Below are positions 20,793-29,234 of a stretch of 64,000 nt of DNA, piece after piece; the stretch's first letter is position 1; each line of letters opens with the position of its first letter. The notes beneath the pieces were generated by a model. It was not told the DNA's origin. It did no database searches and saw only the letters and a program-made list of their open reading frames with translations. Origin of the DNA: Desulfosporosinus acidiphilus SJ4 (GTDB taxonomy: Bacteria; Bacillota; Desulfitobacteriia; Desulfitobacteriales; Desulfitobacteriaceae); assembly GCF_000255115.2 (NCBI RefSeq), contig NC_018068.1, positions 496,001 to 560,000 of the forward strand. Direction: 5' to 3'. The translations under genes were made by a program, and so were the position numbers.

Positions 20793-21557
20793 ATGATGGA
20801 TCAGGAGCTTTATTGGCATAGCGACAGCATTCTGCATCGGTTGGATCCCAGATTAAAAGTGGGAGGACTGGCAATTTTGTCACTGCTTTTGACGTTGACT
20901 CATTGGCAGGGTTTAGCTCTCACTTCAGCCATGCTGATTGGTTTAGTGTTGATTAATCATGCTCCTCTCAAGATGTTTCGAGGGATGACTTTGGTTCTTC
21001 TATGGCTGGGGCTATTTTATTGTTTTGCAGCAGGATGGACCTGGAGTGAATCAGCTTCTTTTTGGCAGGGGCATTGGTCGCAGGCAGGATTAATACAAGC
21101 TATGATCATGCTTTGGCGAATAGCTTTAGTATTTACCTTAACCCGGCTTTTTGCGGCGGTAACGTTACCCATGGAACAAGGTCTTGGAATTATTTACTTT
21201 TTTGCTCCCCTCACCCGTTTCTCCTCTAGGGCGGCAGAATTTGCTCTTTTACTGACCATGACCTTGCGGTTTATACCGCTTCTTTTAGAAGAAGGGTCTT
21301 TGATTTGGAAGGCGAGATTGATCAAGGGAAATTGGCCTGACTCATGGCTGCGGCGATCCTGGGAAATCGTGCAGATGATAGTTCCAATAATCCTTATCAG
21401 TCTTAAGCGGGCTGAAGAACTTGGCGAAAATATGATAGCCCGCGGCTATGGTTCAGGAAGCGTTCAATCATTTTTGTTTCATGAGAGAACGGTTATAGAC
21501 TTTTGGTGTGGATTTATCATGGCCTTGTGGGGATTACTGCTCTTAATCTGGCACTAA
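20793..21557 (+). CDS. ecfT: ECF transporter transmembrane protein EcfT
   Basis: Membrane scaffold that couples ECF ATPases to S components. 254 residues with several hydrophobic helices, and an arginine-containing cytoplasmic motif AEELGENMIARGYGSGS near the C-terminus that corresponds to the A-R-G coupling motifs contacting the ATPases. ATG 20793 follows GAGGGAGAGA; it starts 22 bases after the ATPase gene. Operon order ATPase-EcfT-truA matches other Firmicutes. Confidence 0.92.
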   Translation: MMDQELYWHSDSILHRLDPRLKVGGLAILSLLLTLTHWQGLALTSAMLIGLVLINHAPLKMFRGMTLVLLWLGLFYCFAAGWTWSESASFWQGHWSQAGLIQAMIMLWRIALVFTLTRLFAAVTLPMEQGLGIIYFFAPLTRFSSRAAEFALLLTMTLRFIPLLLEEGSLIWKARLIKGNWPDSWLRRSWEIVQMIVPIILISLKRAEELGENMIARGYGSGSVQSFLFHERTVIDFWCGFIMALWGLLLLIWH

Positions 21558-21586
21558 ACGGTAATAGTCGGAGGTTGGTGACACAA

Positions 21587-22375
21587 ATGCGTAACATACG
21601 GCTCAAGGTAGCCTATGACGGTACAAATTATCATGGATTCCAGCGCCAGATCGAAACAGCCGGTCCCACGATCCAAGGAACCTTAGAAAAGGTTTGGGAA
21701 CGGCTGGTAGAAGAAAAAGTAACTATTGCTATGGCAGGACGAACTGATGCCGGTGTGCATGCCTCGGGCCAAGTTGTAAACTTTCTGACTGAAGCCAGAA
21801 TACCGGAAGATAAAATTCCCAAGGCCTTCAACAGTCTGCTGCCTAAAGATATTCGCATACTGCTGGCGGAGGATGTTCCCTGGGATTTTAATGCCCGTTG
21901 GTCTGCTACATGGAAACGCTACGACTACCATATAGACAACCAGCGCATACCGGAGGTTTTTACACGGCTTTATTCCTGGCATATCCCTGTTCCCCTTAAC
22001 ATCTCATCTATGAGGGAGGCGGCAAAGTTCCTGGAAGGAAGACATAATTTTAAAACCTTCGCTGCCGCCGGAGGGGACAGCAAGACCTTTGAACGAACAC
22101 TGTATCGCTGTCTTGTCCGGGCGGATCAAGATTTGATTCGTATTTCCTGCGTTGGGGACGGTTTTTTATACCACATGGTGCGAATTATTGTAGGAACACT
22201 GGCAGACGTGGGCAGAGGGAGGATTATGCCCGGGGAAATTCCCGGAATTATCGAGAGTCAAGAGCGGAGACAAGCCCGGTTGATTGCTCCTGCTCATGGT
22301 TTGTTTCTGACCCATGTAAATTATACAGTGGAAAGTCCTTTTGAAATATTTCCTGACCTTGAACCTTTAATCTAA
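21587..22375 (+). CDS. truA: tRNA pseudouridine(38-40) synthase
   Basis: TruA isomerises uridines 38-40 in tRNA anticodon arms. 262 residues; the catalytic Asp lies in AGRTDAGVHASGQV near residue 54, and the YHMVRIIVGTLADVG motif is present near the C-terminus. ATG 21587 is chosen with TCGGAGG upstream; GTG 21578 is too close to that site. Confidence 0.97.
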   Translation: MRNIRLKVAYDGTNYHGFQRQIETAGPTIQGTLEKVWERLVEEKVTIAMAGRTDAGVHASGQVVNFLTEARIPEDKIPKAFNSLLPKDIRILLAEDVPWDFNARWSATWKRYDYHIDNQRIPEVFTRLYSWHIPVPLNISSMREAAKFLEGRHNFKTFAAAGGDSKTFERTLYRCLVRADQDLIRISCVGDGFLYHMVRIIVGTLADVGRGRIMPGEIPGIIESQERRQARLIAPAHGLFLTHVNYTVESPFEIFPDLEPLI

Positions 22376-22431
22376 TCTTTAAACGTCGGTATTCTCTTTC
22401 ATATGAAGATTTCTTAGGCATCTGCAGACTA

Positions 22432-22486
22432 TGAAAATAAGTGGACAAGTTTATCGCCACACTGCGACGTATTACGCACACACCTG
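22432..22486 (+). repeat. Partial copy (R1) of a dispersed palindromic repeat
   Basis: This 55-base segment aligns closely with parts of 36185-36279 (R2) and 40250-40345 (R3). Shared features are an ATAAG(C/T)GGA...TTAT hairpin, CCACACTGC, ATTACGCA and CCTG. It lies between truA and the rplM promoter. R1 lacks the right half (the second GTGG arm) and looks degenerate. Confidence 0.6.
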
Positions 22487-22503
22487 TAAAAACTAAATTG
22501 AAC

Positions 22504-22532
22504 TTGACAAAGAACGAAAATCAAAATAAAAT
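22504..22532 (+). promoter_or_regulatory. Promoter of rplM-rpsI
   Basis: TTGACA (22504-22509), 17-base spacer, TAAAAT (22527-22532): a strong vegetative promoter. The transcript would start near 22539 and carry a leader of about 118 bases before the rplM ATG. Confidence 0.75.
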
Positions 22533-22551
22533 ATCATTATGAGTTTTTATG

Positions 22552-22617
22552 CCATGGTTGTGATTGAGCCCCATAACCTTGGTGTGTCACAAGCATGATT
22601 GAGCCCCATGATTGTGA
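22552..22617 (+). promoter_or_regulatory. Twin-hairpin leader of rplM (candidate L13 autoregulatory leader)
   Basis: Two consecutive hairpins present the same 9-base loop ATTGAGCCC closed by G-C. Hairpin 1: CCA/TGG plus GGTTGTG/CATAACC (22552-22582, loop 22563-22571). Hairpin 2: TCACAA/TTGTGA plus ATG/CAT (22587-22617, loop 22598-22606). The stems differ in sequence but keep pairing, so the loop is what is conserved. An L13 leader in Firmicutes is an established RNA family; I cannot confirm by search that this is a member. Confidence 0.7.
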
Positions 22618-22656
22618 AGCAAAAACGGAAATCTGTTGAATTTTGGAGGGAAAGTC

Positions 22657-23088
22657 ATGACCACGTTTTTTGCAAAGGCGCAGGACCAAGAGCGCAAATG
22701 GTATATCATTGACGCCGCAGGTATTCCCTTGGGTCGTATTGCTACAGAAGCAGCACGTCTCCTGAGAGGTAAACATAAACCGACCTTTACCCCGAACGTT
22801 GATACCGGGGATCACGTTATCATTATTAATGCTGAGAAATTATTACTTACGGGTAATAAATTAAATGCTAAAGTTTATCGTCGTCACTCTGGGTTTCCCG
22901 GTGGATTGAAAGAAATCCCCTACAAAAAATTAATGAAAACCATGCCTGAACGTGCTATGGAACATGCTGTCAAGGGAATGCTTCCTCATAACAAGTTGGG
23001 CGCCCAGATGTACACCAAACTGAAAGTGTACAAGGGGGAAACACATCCCCATCAAGCTCAACAACCTGAAGTCTGGACAATACAGTAG
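22657..23088 (+). CDS. rplM: 50S ribosomal protein L13
   Basis: L13, 143 residues, early 50S assembly protein. [27 protein letters not shown] and the [21 protein letters not shown] signature are intact. ATG 22657 follows TTGGAGGG. In an operon with rpsI from its own promoter. Confidence 0.97.
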   Translation: MTTFFAKAQDQERKWYIIDAAGIPLGRIATEAARLLRGKHKPTFTPNVDTGDHVIIINAEKLLLTGNKLNAKVYRRHSGFPGGLKEIPYKKLMKTMPERAMEHAVKGMLPHNKLGAQMYTKLKVYKGETHPHQAQQPEVWTIQ

Positions 23089-23112
23089 GTTTAGGAAGGA
23101 GGAAGATTAAAC

Positions 23113-23508
23113 ATGGCAACTCAATTACAATATGCTGCAACAGGACGTCGTAAGAACGCAATCGCACGCGTTCGTCTTATTCCCGGTGAAGGAAAATTTA
23201 TTATTAATCAACGGGAAGTATCGGAATACTTCGGTAAGAAAACTTTAGAAATGATTGTACAACAACCCTTTAATATAACGGATACCCTCTCCAAATATGA
23301 TGTTATCGCACTTGCTCACGGAGGCGGAACTACCGGTCAAGCGGGAGCTATTCGTCTCGGGATTGCCCGCGCATTGCTGAAAGCAGATGCAAGTCTACGT
23401 CCAAGTTTAAAACGCGCTGGTTTCTTGACCCGTGACCCAAGAATGAAGGAACGTCGTAAATACGGCTTGAAGAAAGCTCGTAAAGCTCCTCAGTTCTCTA
23501 AACGTTAA
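23113..23508 (+). CDS. rpsI: 30S ribosomal protein S9
   Basis: S9, 131 residues, whose C-terminal tail reaches P-site t[19 protein letters not shown] and [19 protein letters not shown] blocks plus the terminal KAPQFSKR with the conserved final Lys-Arg are present. AAGGAGGA precedes the ATG. Confidence 0.98.
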   Translation: MATQLQYAATGRRKNAIARVRLIPGEGKFIINQREVSEYFGKKTLEMIVQQPFNITDTLSKYDVIALAHGGGTTGQAGAIRLGIARALLKADASLRPSLKRAGFLTRDPRMKERRKYGLKKARKAPQFSKR

Positions 23509-23523
23509 TTATCGGAAAACGTC

Positions 23524-23557
23524 AAATCCCCGACCATGCGTGGTTCGGGGATTTTTT
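23524..23557 (+). terminator. Intrinsic terminator of rplM-rpsI
   Basis: AAATCCCCG (23524-23532) pairs with CGGGGATTT (23546-23554), extended by ACCA/TGGT inside, followed by TTT. A strong, classic terminator 15 bases after rpsI. Confidence 0.9.
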
Positions 23558-23690
23558 AGGTTTACACATTCTTTTCGTCGATGTTTTTAAGCGTAAGTTT
23601 ACCAGGCATAGACACAAGCCTTTGTGATAATGAAAAGATAGATGAATCTTTCCCTAAAAAGTCAGGGGATGTTATTGGATAAAACGAAGA

Positions 23691-23721
23691 AAATCCGGTC
23701 ACGTACAAGACGGCCGGACTT
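23691..23721 (-). terminator. Terminator of the small minus-strand gene
   Basis: On the minus strand AAGTCCGGCC... pairs with GACCGGATTT and is followed by TCTTCG. About 10 pairs including G-U wobbles, 19 bases past the stop of the 66-residue gene. Confidence 0.55.
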
Positions 23722-23739
23722 ATGAGGAGATATCAGAAT

Positions 23740-23940
23740 TTAGACAGCGATGTCCCGCTGTATGTGACTGCAAAGCATCAACGCAGCCACCTCAGGAGTT
23801 TCACCATAGGATACGAACTCTTTATCGTTTATGTACTTCGATGCTCGCCATGGTTGTAAGTTGTTGTTTTCCTCATCAAATTCAACAAAACATTCGAAAT
23901 CGCCAACATCTTTATTAAAGCTAAATGATTGCAGTGCCAT
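23740..23940 (-). CDS. Small hypothetical protein (66 aa)
   Basis: Unrecognised acidic protein of 66 residues, starting MALQSFSFNKDVGDFECF, with a central DEENNN stretch. It has no signal peptide or membrane segment. Evidence that it is real: AAAGGGGAG sits 7 bases before its ATG on the minus strand, a terminator-like hairpin follows the stop, and the composition is protein-like. Function unknown; its neighbours rpsI and cwlD do not hint at one. Confidence 0.65.
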   Translation of the reverse strand: MALQSFSFNKDVGDFECFVEFDEENNNLQPWRASKYINDKEFVSYGETPEVAALMLCSHIQRDIAV

Positions 23941-24210
23941 ATGTTCGCTCCCCTTTAAGTTCTTACTTTATTATATACCTAATAGGACTAATGGTCAAAA
24001 GTTATAGGACTTTAGCACTAGAAGAAGATTAAAGGTGTAAATTATGTATCATTTTGGCATAAGGCTTATATAATAGGGGTTCCCATTCTCACCAGTGCGA
24101 TGGACGGCTTTCCCTACTGCGCTGTATTTTTGGTTTTGGGGTACAAGCAAAGCGAATATTTTCCACCCTCTTCCCATATTGTAGTGACGAATAGTGGGGA
24201 GGGTGAAAAG

Positions 24211-24936
24211 ATGAAACGGATTAGAGTTGTTACATTTCAATCTCGAAAGGTCCTGAGCATAGGCGGTGTTGTGTTGGCTTGTCTGATTCTCGCTGCGGCA
24301 TGGAAATTGGAGAGCGGTGACCAAAAAATATGGAGCTGGGTTTTGGGTAATAAAGTAGTAGTTATTGATGCGGGTCATGGTGGTGTCGATCCCGGAGCTG
24401 TAGGAAAGAACAAGGTTCTGGAAAAGGACATCACCCTGGCAGTAGCAAAGCGTCTGCAAGCTCATATCCAGCAAAGCGGTGCCAAGGCAATTATGGTTCG
24501 CGATGAGGACGAGGATTTAGGCACTTCCCAAGGGCTATTAAAGCGGAAGCGAGAGGATTTAAGCCAGCGAATTAAACTGGCAATGGAAGCTCAAGCCGAC
24601 GTATATATCAGCATTCACGCCAATAGTTTTCCGAATGAAAAGTTGACTGGGGCACAAATATTCTATAATTCCGATTCTCCTGAAGGGAAGTTATTAGCAC
24701 AATCTATCCAAGAAAAACTAAATTTAATAACCAACGGCAAAAGAGTTATAAAAGCTAATAACGAGATCTATGTTCTGAAAAAGGCGCATCAAGCAGCAGT
24801 AACTGTAGAAGTAGGTTTTTTATCGAATCCCTCTGAAGAACAATTGTTAACAAAACCGGAGTATCAGGAGAAATTAGCAGTGGCGATTTATCAAGGGTTA
24901 GATGATTACTTTAGCAAACCAGCAGTCAAGAATTAA
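24211..24936 (+). CDS. cwlD: N-acetylmuramoyl-L-alanine amidase, CwlD-like
   Basis: Amidase_3 family enzyme that cleaves the muramic acid side chain; CwlD does this in spore cortex to form muramic delta-lactam. 241 residues (B. subtilis CwlD is of similar size): N-terminal membrane anchor (about 15-32), then VVIDAGHGGVDPGAVG with the zinc His, ISIHANS (second His), and TVEVGFLSNPSEE (catalytic Glu). ATG 24211 follows GGGGAGGGTG. It sits near the ribosomal cluster, as in other spore formers. Supports a sporulating host. Confidence 0.9.
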   Translation: MKRIRVVTFQSRKVLSIGGVVLACLILAAAWKLESGDQKIWSWVLGNKVVVIDAGHGGVDPGAVGKNKVLEKDITLAVAKRLQAHIQQSGAKAIMVRDEDEDLGTSQGLLKRKREDLSQRIKLAMEAQADVYISIHANSFPNEKLTGAQIFYNSDSPEGKLLAQSIQEKLNLITNGKRVIKANNEIYVLKKAHQAAVTVEVGFLSNPSEEQLLTKPEYQEKLAVAIYQGLDDYFSKPAVKN

Positions 24937-25273
24937 TGAGTTCTCCCACTGAAGCCCTGAGGTTCAGTTTTAGCGGAACTAGTTCACTCCGTATGAACGT
25001 TAGCAGTTAATATTCCCTTCGACTTTATACTGGAAATATGAGAATTGAGAAAAGGCTGTTATGTAGACTGAAGTATCTGTTATCTCGGCAAGTATCAGAA
25101 TATTCGTTGCAAGATAAAAGGATTGTGGGTAAAATATAGAAAGAGAAGGAATTTGATCAACAGCCGATAGAAGCTCAAGCTCAACATGAAACTTTTAGAT
25201 CCCAAGAACAAAATAGAAGCATTTGTAAAGAAAAAAATGAATTCCAAACTGCAAAAAATGGAAGAGAGATGGG
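24937..25273. other. cwlD-M20 intergenic region with a possible IS200/IS605-type end remnant
   Basis: 337 bases without a convincing gene. At 24946-24992 lie CTGAA...TTCAG pairing and the palindrome GAACTAGTTC, an arrangement that reminds me of subterminal hairpins of IS200/IS605 elements (inference, weak). A 38-codon reading frame from ATG 25189 overlaps the next gene and has no clear ribosome-binding site. No promoter stands out. Confidence 0.3.
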
Positions 25274-26446
25274 ATGTGCATGGATGCCATAAAAGCTTTT
25301 TATAAAGATCAGGCAAAGCATCTGCACAGCGAAGTATGGGAACTTGCTCGTCAGATCGGGGAGAACCCGGAACTCGGATATAAAGAATATTTTGCTTCAG
25401 AGGTGTTAAGCAATTTTCTCAAGAAACATAAGTTTGAAGTTACTTCGGGGATCGCGGGAGTAGAAACTGCTTTTTTAGCCCATTATAAGAGCACACTTCC
25501 AGGGCCAAAGATCGCTTTTCTGGCAGAATATGATGCCCTTCCAGGTGTAGGCCACGGCTGCGGACATAATTTAATTGGTGCAGCCAGTGCCGGAGCGGCA
25601 GTAGTACTAAGTAAAAGTTTAGAGTTACCGGGAGAGATCATTGTTGTTGGCAGTCCGGCGGAAGAAACCAGTGGGGCAAAGGTAACTTTAGTTGAAGAGG
25701 GAATTTTTAAAGGTATTGATGCCGCCATAATGTTTCACCCGGGGAGTCAAAATGTTCCTGTCATTTCCAGCTTGGCTTTGGATGCTTTGGAATTTACCTT
25801 TCATGGCAGAGCAGCCCATGCAGTAGCAGCTTCATATTTTGGAATTAATGCCCTCGATGCAGTGATCAATTTCTTTGTGGGGATCAATTCTTTAAAGAAG
25901 CAAATACCTCAGGATATGAAGATTAACGGAGTTATTACCGAAGGGGGTACAGTTCCGAATATCATTCCTGATCGAGCTGTAGCTCGTTTTTACCTCCGGG
26001 CTCGCAAGCGAAGAGAACTTGACGATTTGCGAGAGCAAGTGATACGCTGCGCAGAAGGAGCAGCAGCGATGGTGTCGGCCAAGATGACTTGGAAAAAGTT
26101 CGAGTTTTCTTATGATGAAATGCATACAAATTTAACTTTAGCAGATTGTTTTACGAGAAATCTCCGTGAGTTGGGAATTCAGCATATTGCTCCGCCGCAA
26201 ACTGCTATGGGTTCAGTGGACATGGGAAATGTCAGCAGGGCTGTTCCTGCGATACATCCCTACTTGGCTCTGGGAAGCGGAACCGAAATCCCACATACAA
26301 AAGAGTTTGCTAAGGCAGCTCTATCTTCTGAAGGTGGAAAGCTTCTTATGCTAGCTATGCAAATCCTTGCTTTTACCGGATCGGACGTGTTAAGGGATAA
26401 GAAACTTCTGCAACAAATTAAGAAGGAATTTCGTTCAAGCCGTTGA
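25274..26446 (+). CDS. M20 family amidohydrolase/peptidase
   Basis: Zinc amidohydrolase of the M20D type, similar to p-aminobenzoyl-glutamate hydrolase B and related aminoacylases. 390 residues: metal motifs AEYDALPGVGHGCGHN (near 84-99), PAEETSGAK (Glu pair), FHPG, and a dimerisation domain FHGRAAHAVAAS (near 182-193). Start could be ATG 25274 or ATG 25280; the AGAGAG upstream does not decide. The true substrate cannot be read from sequence. It lies just before the arginine operon, but is separated by two terminator-like hairpins, so it is probably independent. Confidence 0.85.
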   Translation: MCMDAIKAFYKDQAKHLHSEVWELARQIGENPELGYKEYFASEVLSNFLKKHKFEVTSGIAGVETAFLAHYKSTLPGPKIAFLAEYDALPGVGHGCGHNLIGAASAGAAVVLSKSLELPGEIIVVGSPAEETSGAKVTLVEEGIFKGIDAAIMFHPGSQNVPVISSLALDALEFTFHGRAAHAVAASYFGINALDAVINFFVGINSLKKQIPQDMKINGVITEGGTVPNIIPDRAVARFYLRARKRRELDDLREQVIRCAEGAAAMVSAKMTWKKFEFSYDEMHTNLTLADCFTRNLRELGIQHIAPPQTAMGSVDMGNVSRAVPAIHPYLALGSGTEIPHTKEFAKAALSSEGGKLLMLAMQILAFTGSDVLRDKKLLQQIKKEFRSSR

Positions 26447-26496
26447 GTTTAAATAATTAATGATGTTCTTGTAGACAACTTGCGATTGACGTAACG

Positions 26497-26529
26497 AGGC
26501 ATAAGCATAGACTTATGCCTTGTTTTTTT
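26497..26529 (+). terminator. Terminator of the M20 gene
   Basis: AGGCATAAG (26497-26505) pairs with CTTATGCCT (26512-26520) and is followed by TGTTTTTTTA. Strong intrinsic terminator in the 321-base gap before argC. Confidence 0.85.
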
Positions 26530-26664
26530 ATGTGACTTGAATGTAAACTTAGTTTTCTTGTATTGATTTTCTGACTCGAGGAATAATGAATTATAAATAA
26601 GTGAAGATACTAGGGTTATATTTCATAAGTTAAAAGATTTAATGTCAGAATAAGAAAAAGAGGA

Positions 26665-26696
26665 AAAGAGAGCTCATGGAGACAGGCTCTTTTTTA
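26665..26696 (+). terminator. Second terminator-like hairpin upstream of argC
   Basis: AGAGC (26669-26673) pairs with GCTCT (26686-26690), extended by A-U pairs, followed by TTTTTT. It lies just upstream of the argC promoter, insulating it from upstream transcription. The weak core stem lowers confidence. Confidence 0.55.
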
Positions 26697-26705
26697 ATGA
26701 AGGGC

Positions 26706-26743
26706 ATTGAATTTTTATACGTAGATATGTATAATTATGAAAA
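26706..26743 (+). promoter_or_regulatory. argC promoter overlapped by two ARG boxes
   Basis: TTGAAT (26707-26712), 17-base spacer, TATAAT (26730-26735). Two sites match the ArgR/AhrC half-palindrome TGAAT-WWWW-ATTCA: TGAATTTTTATACG (26708-26721, 12 of 14) over the -35, and TGTATAATTATGAA (26728-26741, 11 of 14) over the -10. Centres are 20 bases apart, two turns of helix, the classical tandem ARG-box spacing. Arginine-dependent repression is therefore expected; the argR gene is not in the window. Confidence 0.8.
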
Positions 26744-26767
26744 GATAACTAGAGTGGAGGAAATGAC

Positions 26768-27793
26768 ATGAGAGTTGGTGTGCTAGGAGCCACAGGATAT
26801 GCAGGGCAAGAATTGGTACGACTCTTGCGTCGTCATGAAGAAGTAGAAGAGCTCGTGCTTTCATCGTCCAGTGTAGCAGGTCAGGAGTATGAGGAAGTTT
26901 ATCCCCATTGGTGCGGTCAAAATATAGGTTTCTTGCATGATGAAGAGGTTTCTGATCTTGACGTCCTATTTTGCGCTCTTCCTCATGGCTTGACAGCTTC
27001 AAGAACGAGAGCATTTCTCGAGCGCAATATGAAGGTTATAGACTTAGGAGCGGATTTTCGTCTGAATTCAGCCGATGTTTATGAGGAATGGTACAAACTT
27101 AAACATCCAGACGTGGAGTTGCTGTCTAAGGCAGTATACGGTTTACCGGAATTATACCGTGAGAAAATCGTGGGACAATCCTTAGTTGCCAATCCGGGGT
27201 GTTATCCTACTGCCACATTGCTGGCCCTTGTCCCTTTGCTGAAAGCTCAGCTTCTTCAGACCGAGATGTTGATCATAGATGCTAAATCAGGGGTTTCAGG
27301 TGCCGGTCGGGGACTTTCTTTAGGGAATCACTTTTCAGAGGTGAACGAAAATTTCAAAGCTTATGGAGTGGCGAGTCACCGTCACACCCCGGAAATAGAG
27401 CAAGAACTTTCACGGGCAGCCGGCCGGCCCTTAACCATTAATTTCACCCCTCACCTTGTGCCCATGACAAGAGGAATGTTAATCACCATCTATGCAAAGG
27501 TTAACGAAGGAGTTAGCGAGGAAGATCTGCGCCGCTGTTGGTTAAGGCATTATGAGACGGAACAGTTTGTTCACCTATTGCCTCAGGGAACATGGCCCCA
27601 GACGAAATATGCCAGCGGCAGCAATCATGCTTTTTTACAGCTAACCGTAGATCAGAGAACCGGCAATGCCGTAATTGTGTCAACCATCGACAATCTAATG
27701 AAAGGCGCCGCGGGGCAGGCGGTGCAAAATATGAACCTGATCATGGGTTGTCCTGAAAATCAAGGACTCACCGGAACGGCGCTCTGGCCTTAA
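26768..27793 (+). CDS. argC: N-acetyl-gamma-glutamyl-phosphate reductase
   Basis: Third step of arginine synthesis: NADPH reduction of N-acetylglutamyl phosphate. 341 residues; N-terminal Rossmann GATGYAGQELVRLL, catalytic Cys in VANPGCYPTATLLAL (near 145) and the HRHTPEIEQE His motif. GTGGAGG precedes the ATG. First gene of an apparent argCJBD-carAB operon. Confidence 0.98.
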   Translation: MRVGVLGATGYAGQELVRLLRRHEEVEELVLSSSSVAGQEYEEVYPHWCGQNIGFLHDEEVSDLDVLFCALPHGLTASRTRAFLERNMKVIDLGADFRLNSADVYEEWYKLKHPDVELLSKAVYGLPELYREKIVGQSLVANPGCYPTATLLALVPLLKAQLLQTEMLIIDAKSGVSGAGRGLSLGNHFSEVNENFKAYGVASHRHTPEIEQELSRAAGRPLTINFTPHLVPMTRGMLITIYAKVNEGVSEEDLRRCWLRHYETEQFVHLLPQGTWPQTKYASGSNHAFLQLTVDQRTGNAVIVSTIDNLMKGAAGQAVQNMNLIMGCPENQGLTGTALWP

Positions 27794-27844
27794 GGGATAA
27801 TATTTTCTTCAGGAATATTCGATTATGGTTGCTTCTGAGGAGGC

Positions 27845-27871
27845 GAGACAGAGAGACGGTTCTCTTGTCTC
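27845..27871 (+). other. Hairpin in the argC-argJ gap
   Basis: GAGACA (27845-27850) pairs with TGTCTC (27866-27871), continued by AGAGA/TCTCT across a bulged G: 11 pairs with a CGGT loop, inside a 154-base gap. No U-run follows, so it is more likely an mRNA processing or stability element than a terminator. Confidence 0.4.
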
Positions 27872-27947
27872 ACTTTAGATAATACAAGAACATTTATCAT
27901 TGGACACAAACAGTTTAATGGCGGTGTCATAGAAGGAGTTTGATAAC

Positions 27948-29207
27948 ATGGAAAAAACAGTCGAAGGATGGAAACAGCTTGCCGGCGGGGTCGCCGCTCC
28001 CAAAGGATTTTATGCTGTAGGCGTTCAGGCGGGAATAAAATATCCTGATAAATATGACGTAGCCTTAATTTATTCAAAAGTTCAAGCACAAGCCGCGGGA
28101 GTCTATACAAAGAATTTAGTTAAGGCACACCCTCTTTACTTAACTCAGCGTCATTTAGACAATGGGATAGCTCAAGCAGTTGTCATTAACAGCGGCAATG
28201 CCAATGCTTGCGTAGGCGATTTTGGAGATAAGTCCGCTGAAGCAATGGCAGAGGCAGTGGCAAAGGTTGTATCAATTCCCAAAGAGGATGTACTTGTGGC
28301 CTCCACCGGCGTGATCGGAGTTGAAATGCCGATCGAAAGAGTTTTAACCGGTATTAGTAATGCAGGGGAGGAGCTGTTAAGTCAGGTTGGGAAAGATCTG
28401 CAGGGACAGCAGGATACTCCTGATGACGGAGCCCATCGTGCGGCTCTAGCTATTATGACCACTGACACGGTGGTTAAGGAATACGCCTATGAGCTTCCTT
28501 GTTCCCAGGGAGGGGTTATCAAATTTGGAGCCATGGCAAAGGGGTCGGGGATGATTCACCCGAATATGGGAACGATGTTAGGGTTTCTGACGACAGATGC
28601 AGATGTTCCATCTTCGGTTTTGCAGCGATTTCTGAGGGAGGCTGTCGAAGAGAGTTTCAATATGGTGACAGTGGATGGAGATACGAGTACTAACGATATG
28701 GTAGTCATTCTTGCCAATGGTGCTTCCGGAGTAACTCCCAGCGGTGACGATATGGTGCACTTTGAGTCCATGGTTAAAGGAATATGTATTCAGCTTGCTA
28801 AGGATATTGCCAGGGATGGGGAAGGTGCCAGTAAGTTTATGGAAGTAATTGTTTCCGGGGTTAAAACAAGGGAAGATGCTCGGAAAATTGCCCGCAGTAT
28901 TTGTGGCTCCAGTTTGGTTAAAGCGGCTTTGTTTGGAGAGGACGCTAACTGGGGAAGAATTCTGACGGCTGCAGGGTATTCAGGAGCTGACTTCAACCCG
29001 AGCAGGGTGGATATTTTTCTCGGTGATTTGGTTGTAGCCCAAGGGGGAAAAGGAGTTTCTTTTTCCGAAGAAACAGCCAAAAAGATTTTAGAACAAAAAG
29101 AAGTGCAGATAAGATTAGCACTCAATGACGGAGAAGAAAGCGCTACAGCCTGGGGTTGTGACCTTACTCATGAATATGTCACGATCAATGGAAGCTATAG
29201 AACCTAA
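27948..29207 (+). CDS. argJ: Ornithine acetyltransferase / N-acetylglutamate synthase
   Basis: Bifunctional ArgJ moves acetyl from N-acetylornithine to glutamate (cyclic pathway). 419 residues; the autocleavage/nucleophile threonine is in AIMTTDTVVKEYA (near residue 180), giving alpha and beta chains. No argA or argE is present in the window, consistent with the acetyl-recycling route. GAAGGAG precedes the ATG. Whether it also accepts acetyl-CoA cannot be told from sequence. Confidence 0.97.
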   Translation: MEKTVEGWKQLAGGVAAPKGFYAVGVQAGIKYPDKYDVALIYSKVQAQAAGVYTKNLVKAHPLYLTQRHLDNGIAQAVVINSGNANACVGDFGDKSAEAMAEAVAKVVSIPKEDVLVASTGVIGVEMPIERVLTGISNAGEELLSQVGKDLQGQQDTPDDGAHRAALAIMTTDTVVKEYAYELPCSQGGVIKFGAMAKGSGMIHPNMGTMLGFLTTDADVPSSVLQRFLREAVEESFNMVTVDGDTSTNDMVVILANGASGVTPSGDDMVHFESMVKGICIQLAKDIARDGEGASKFMEVIVSGVKTREDARKIARSICGSSLVKAALFGEDANWGRILTAAGYSGADFNPSRVDIFLGDLVVAQGGKGVSFSEETAKKILEQKEVQIRLALNDGEESATAWGCDLTHEYVTINGSYRT

Positions 29208-29234
29208 AGAACCTAAAGAGAGGAGGCGGCTGAG

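Noticed and set aside
24049-24474. 141-codon minus-strand frame opposite cwlD
   Set aside because: It overlaps the well supported CwlD frame, has no ribosome-binding site and no recognisable motif.
26641-26767. T-box riboswitch before argC
   Set aside because: A terminator-like hairpin exists but no T-box sequence or specifier stem, and it lies upstream of the promoter; ARG boxes explain the control better.
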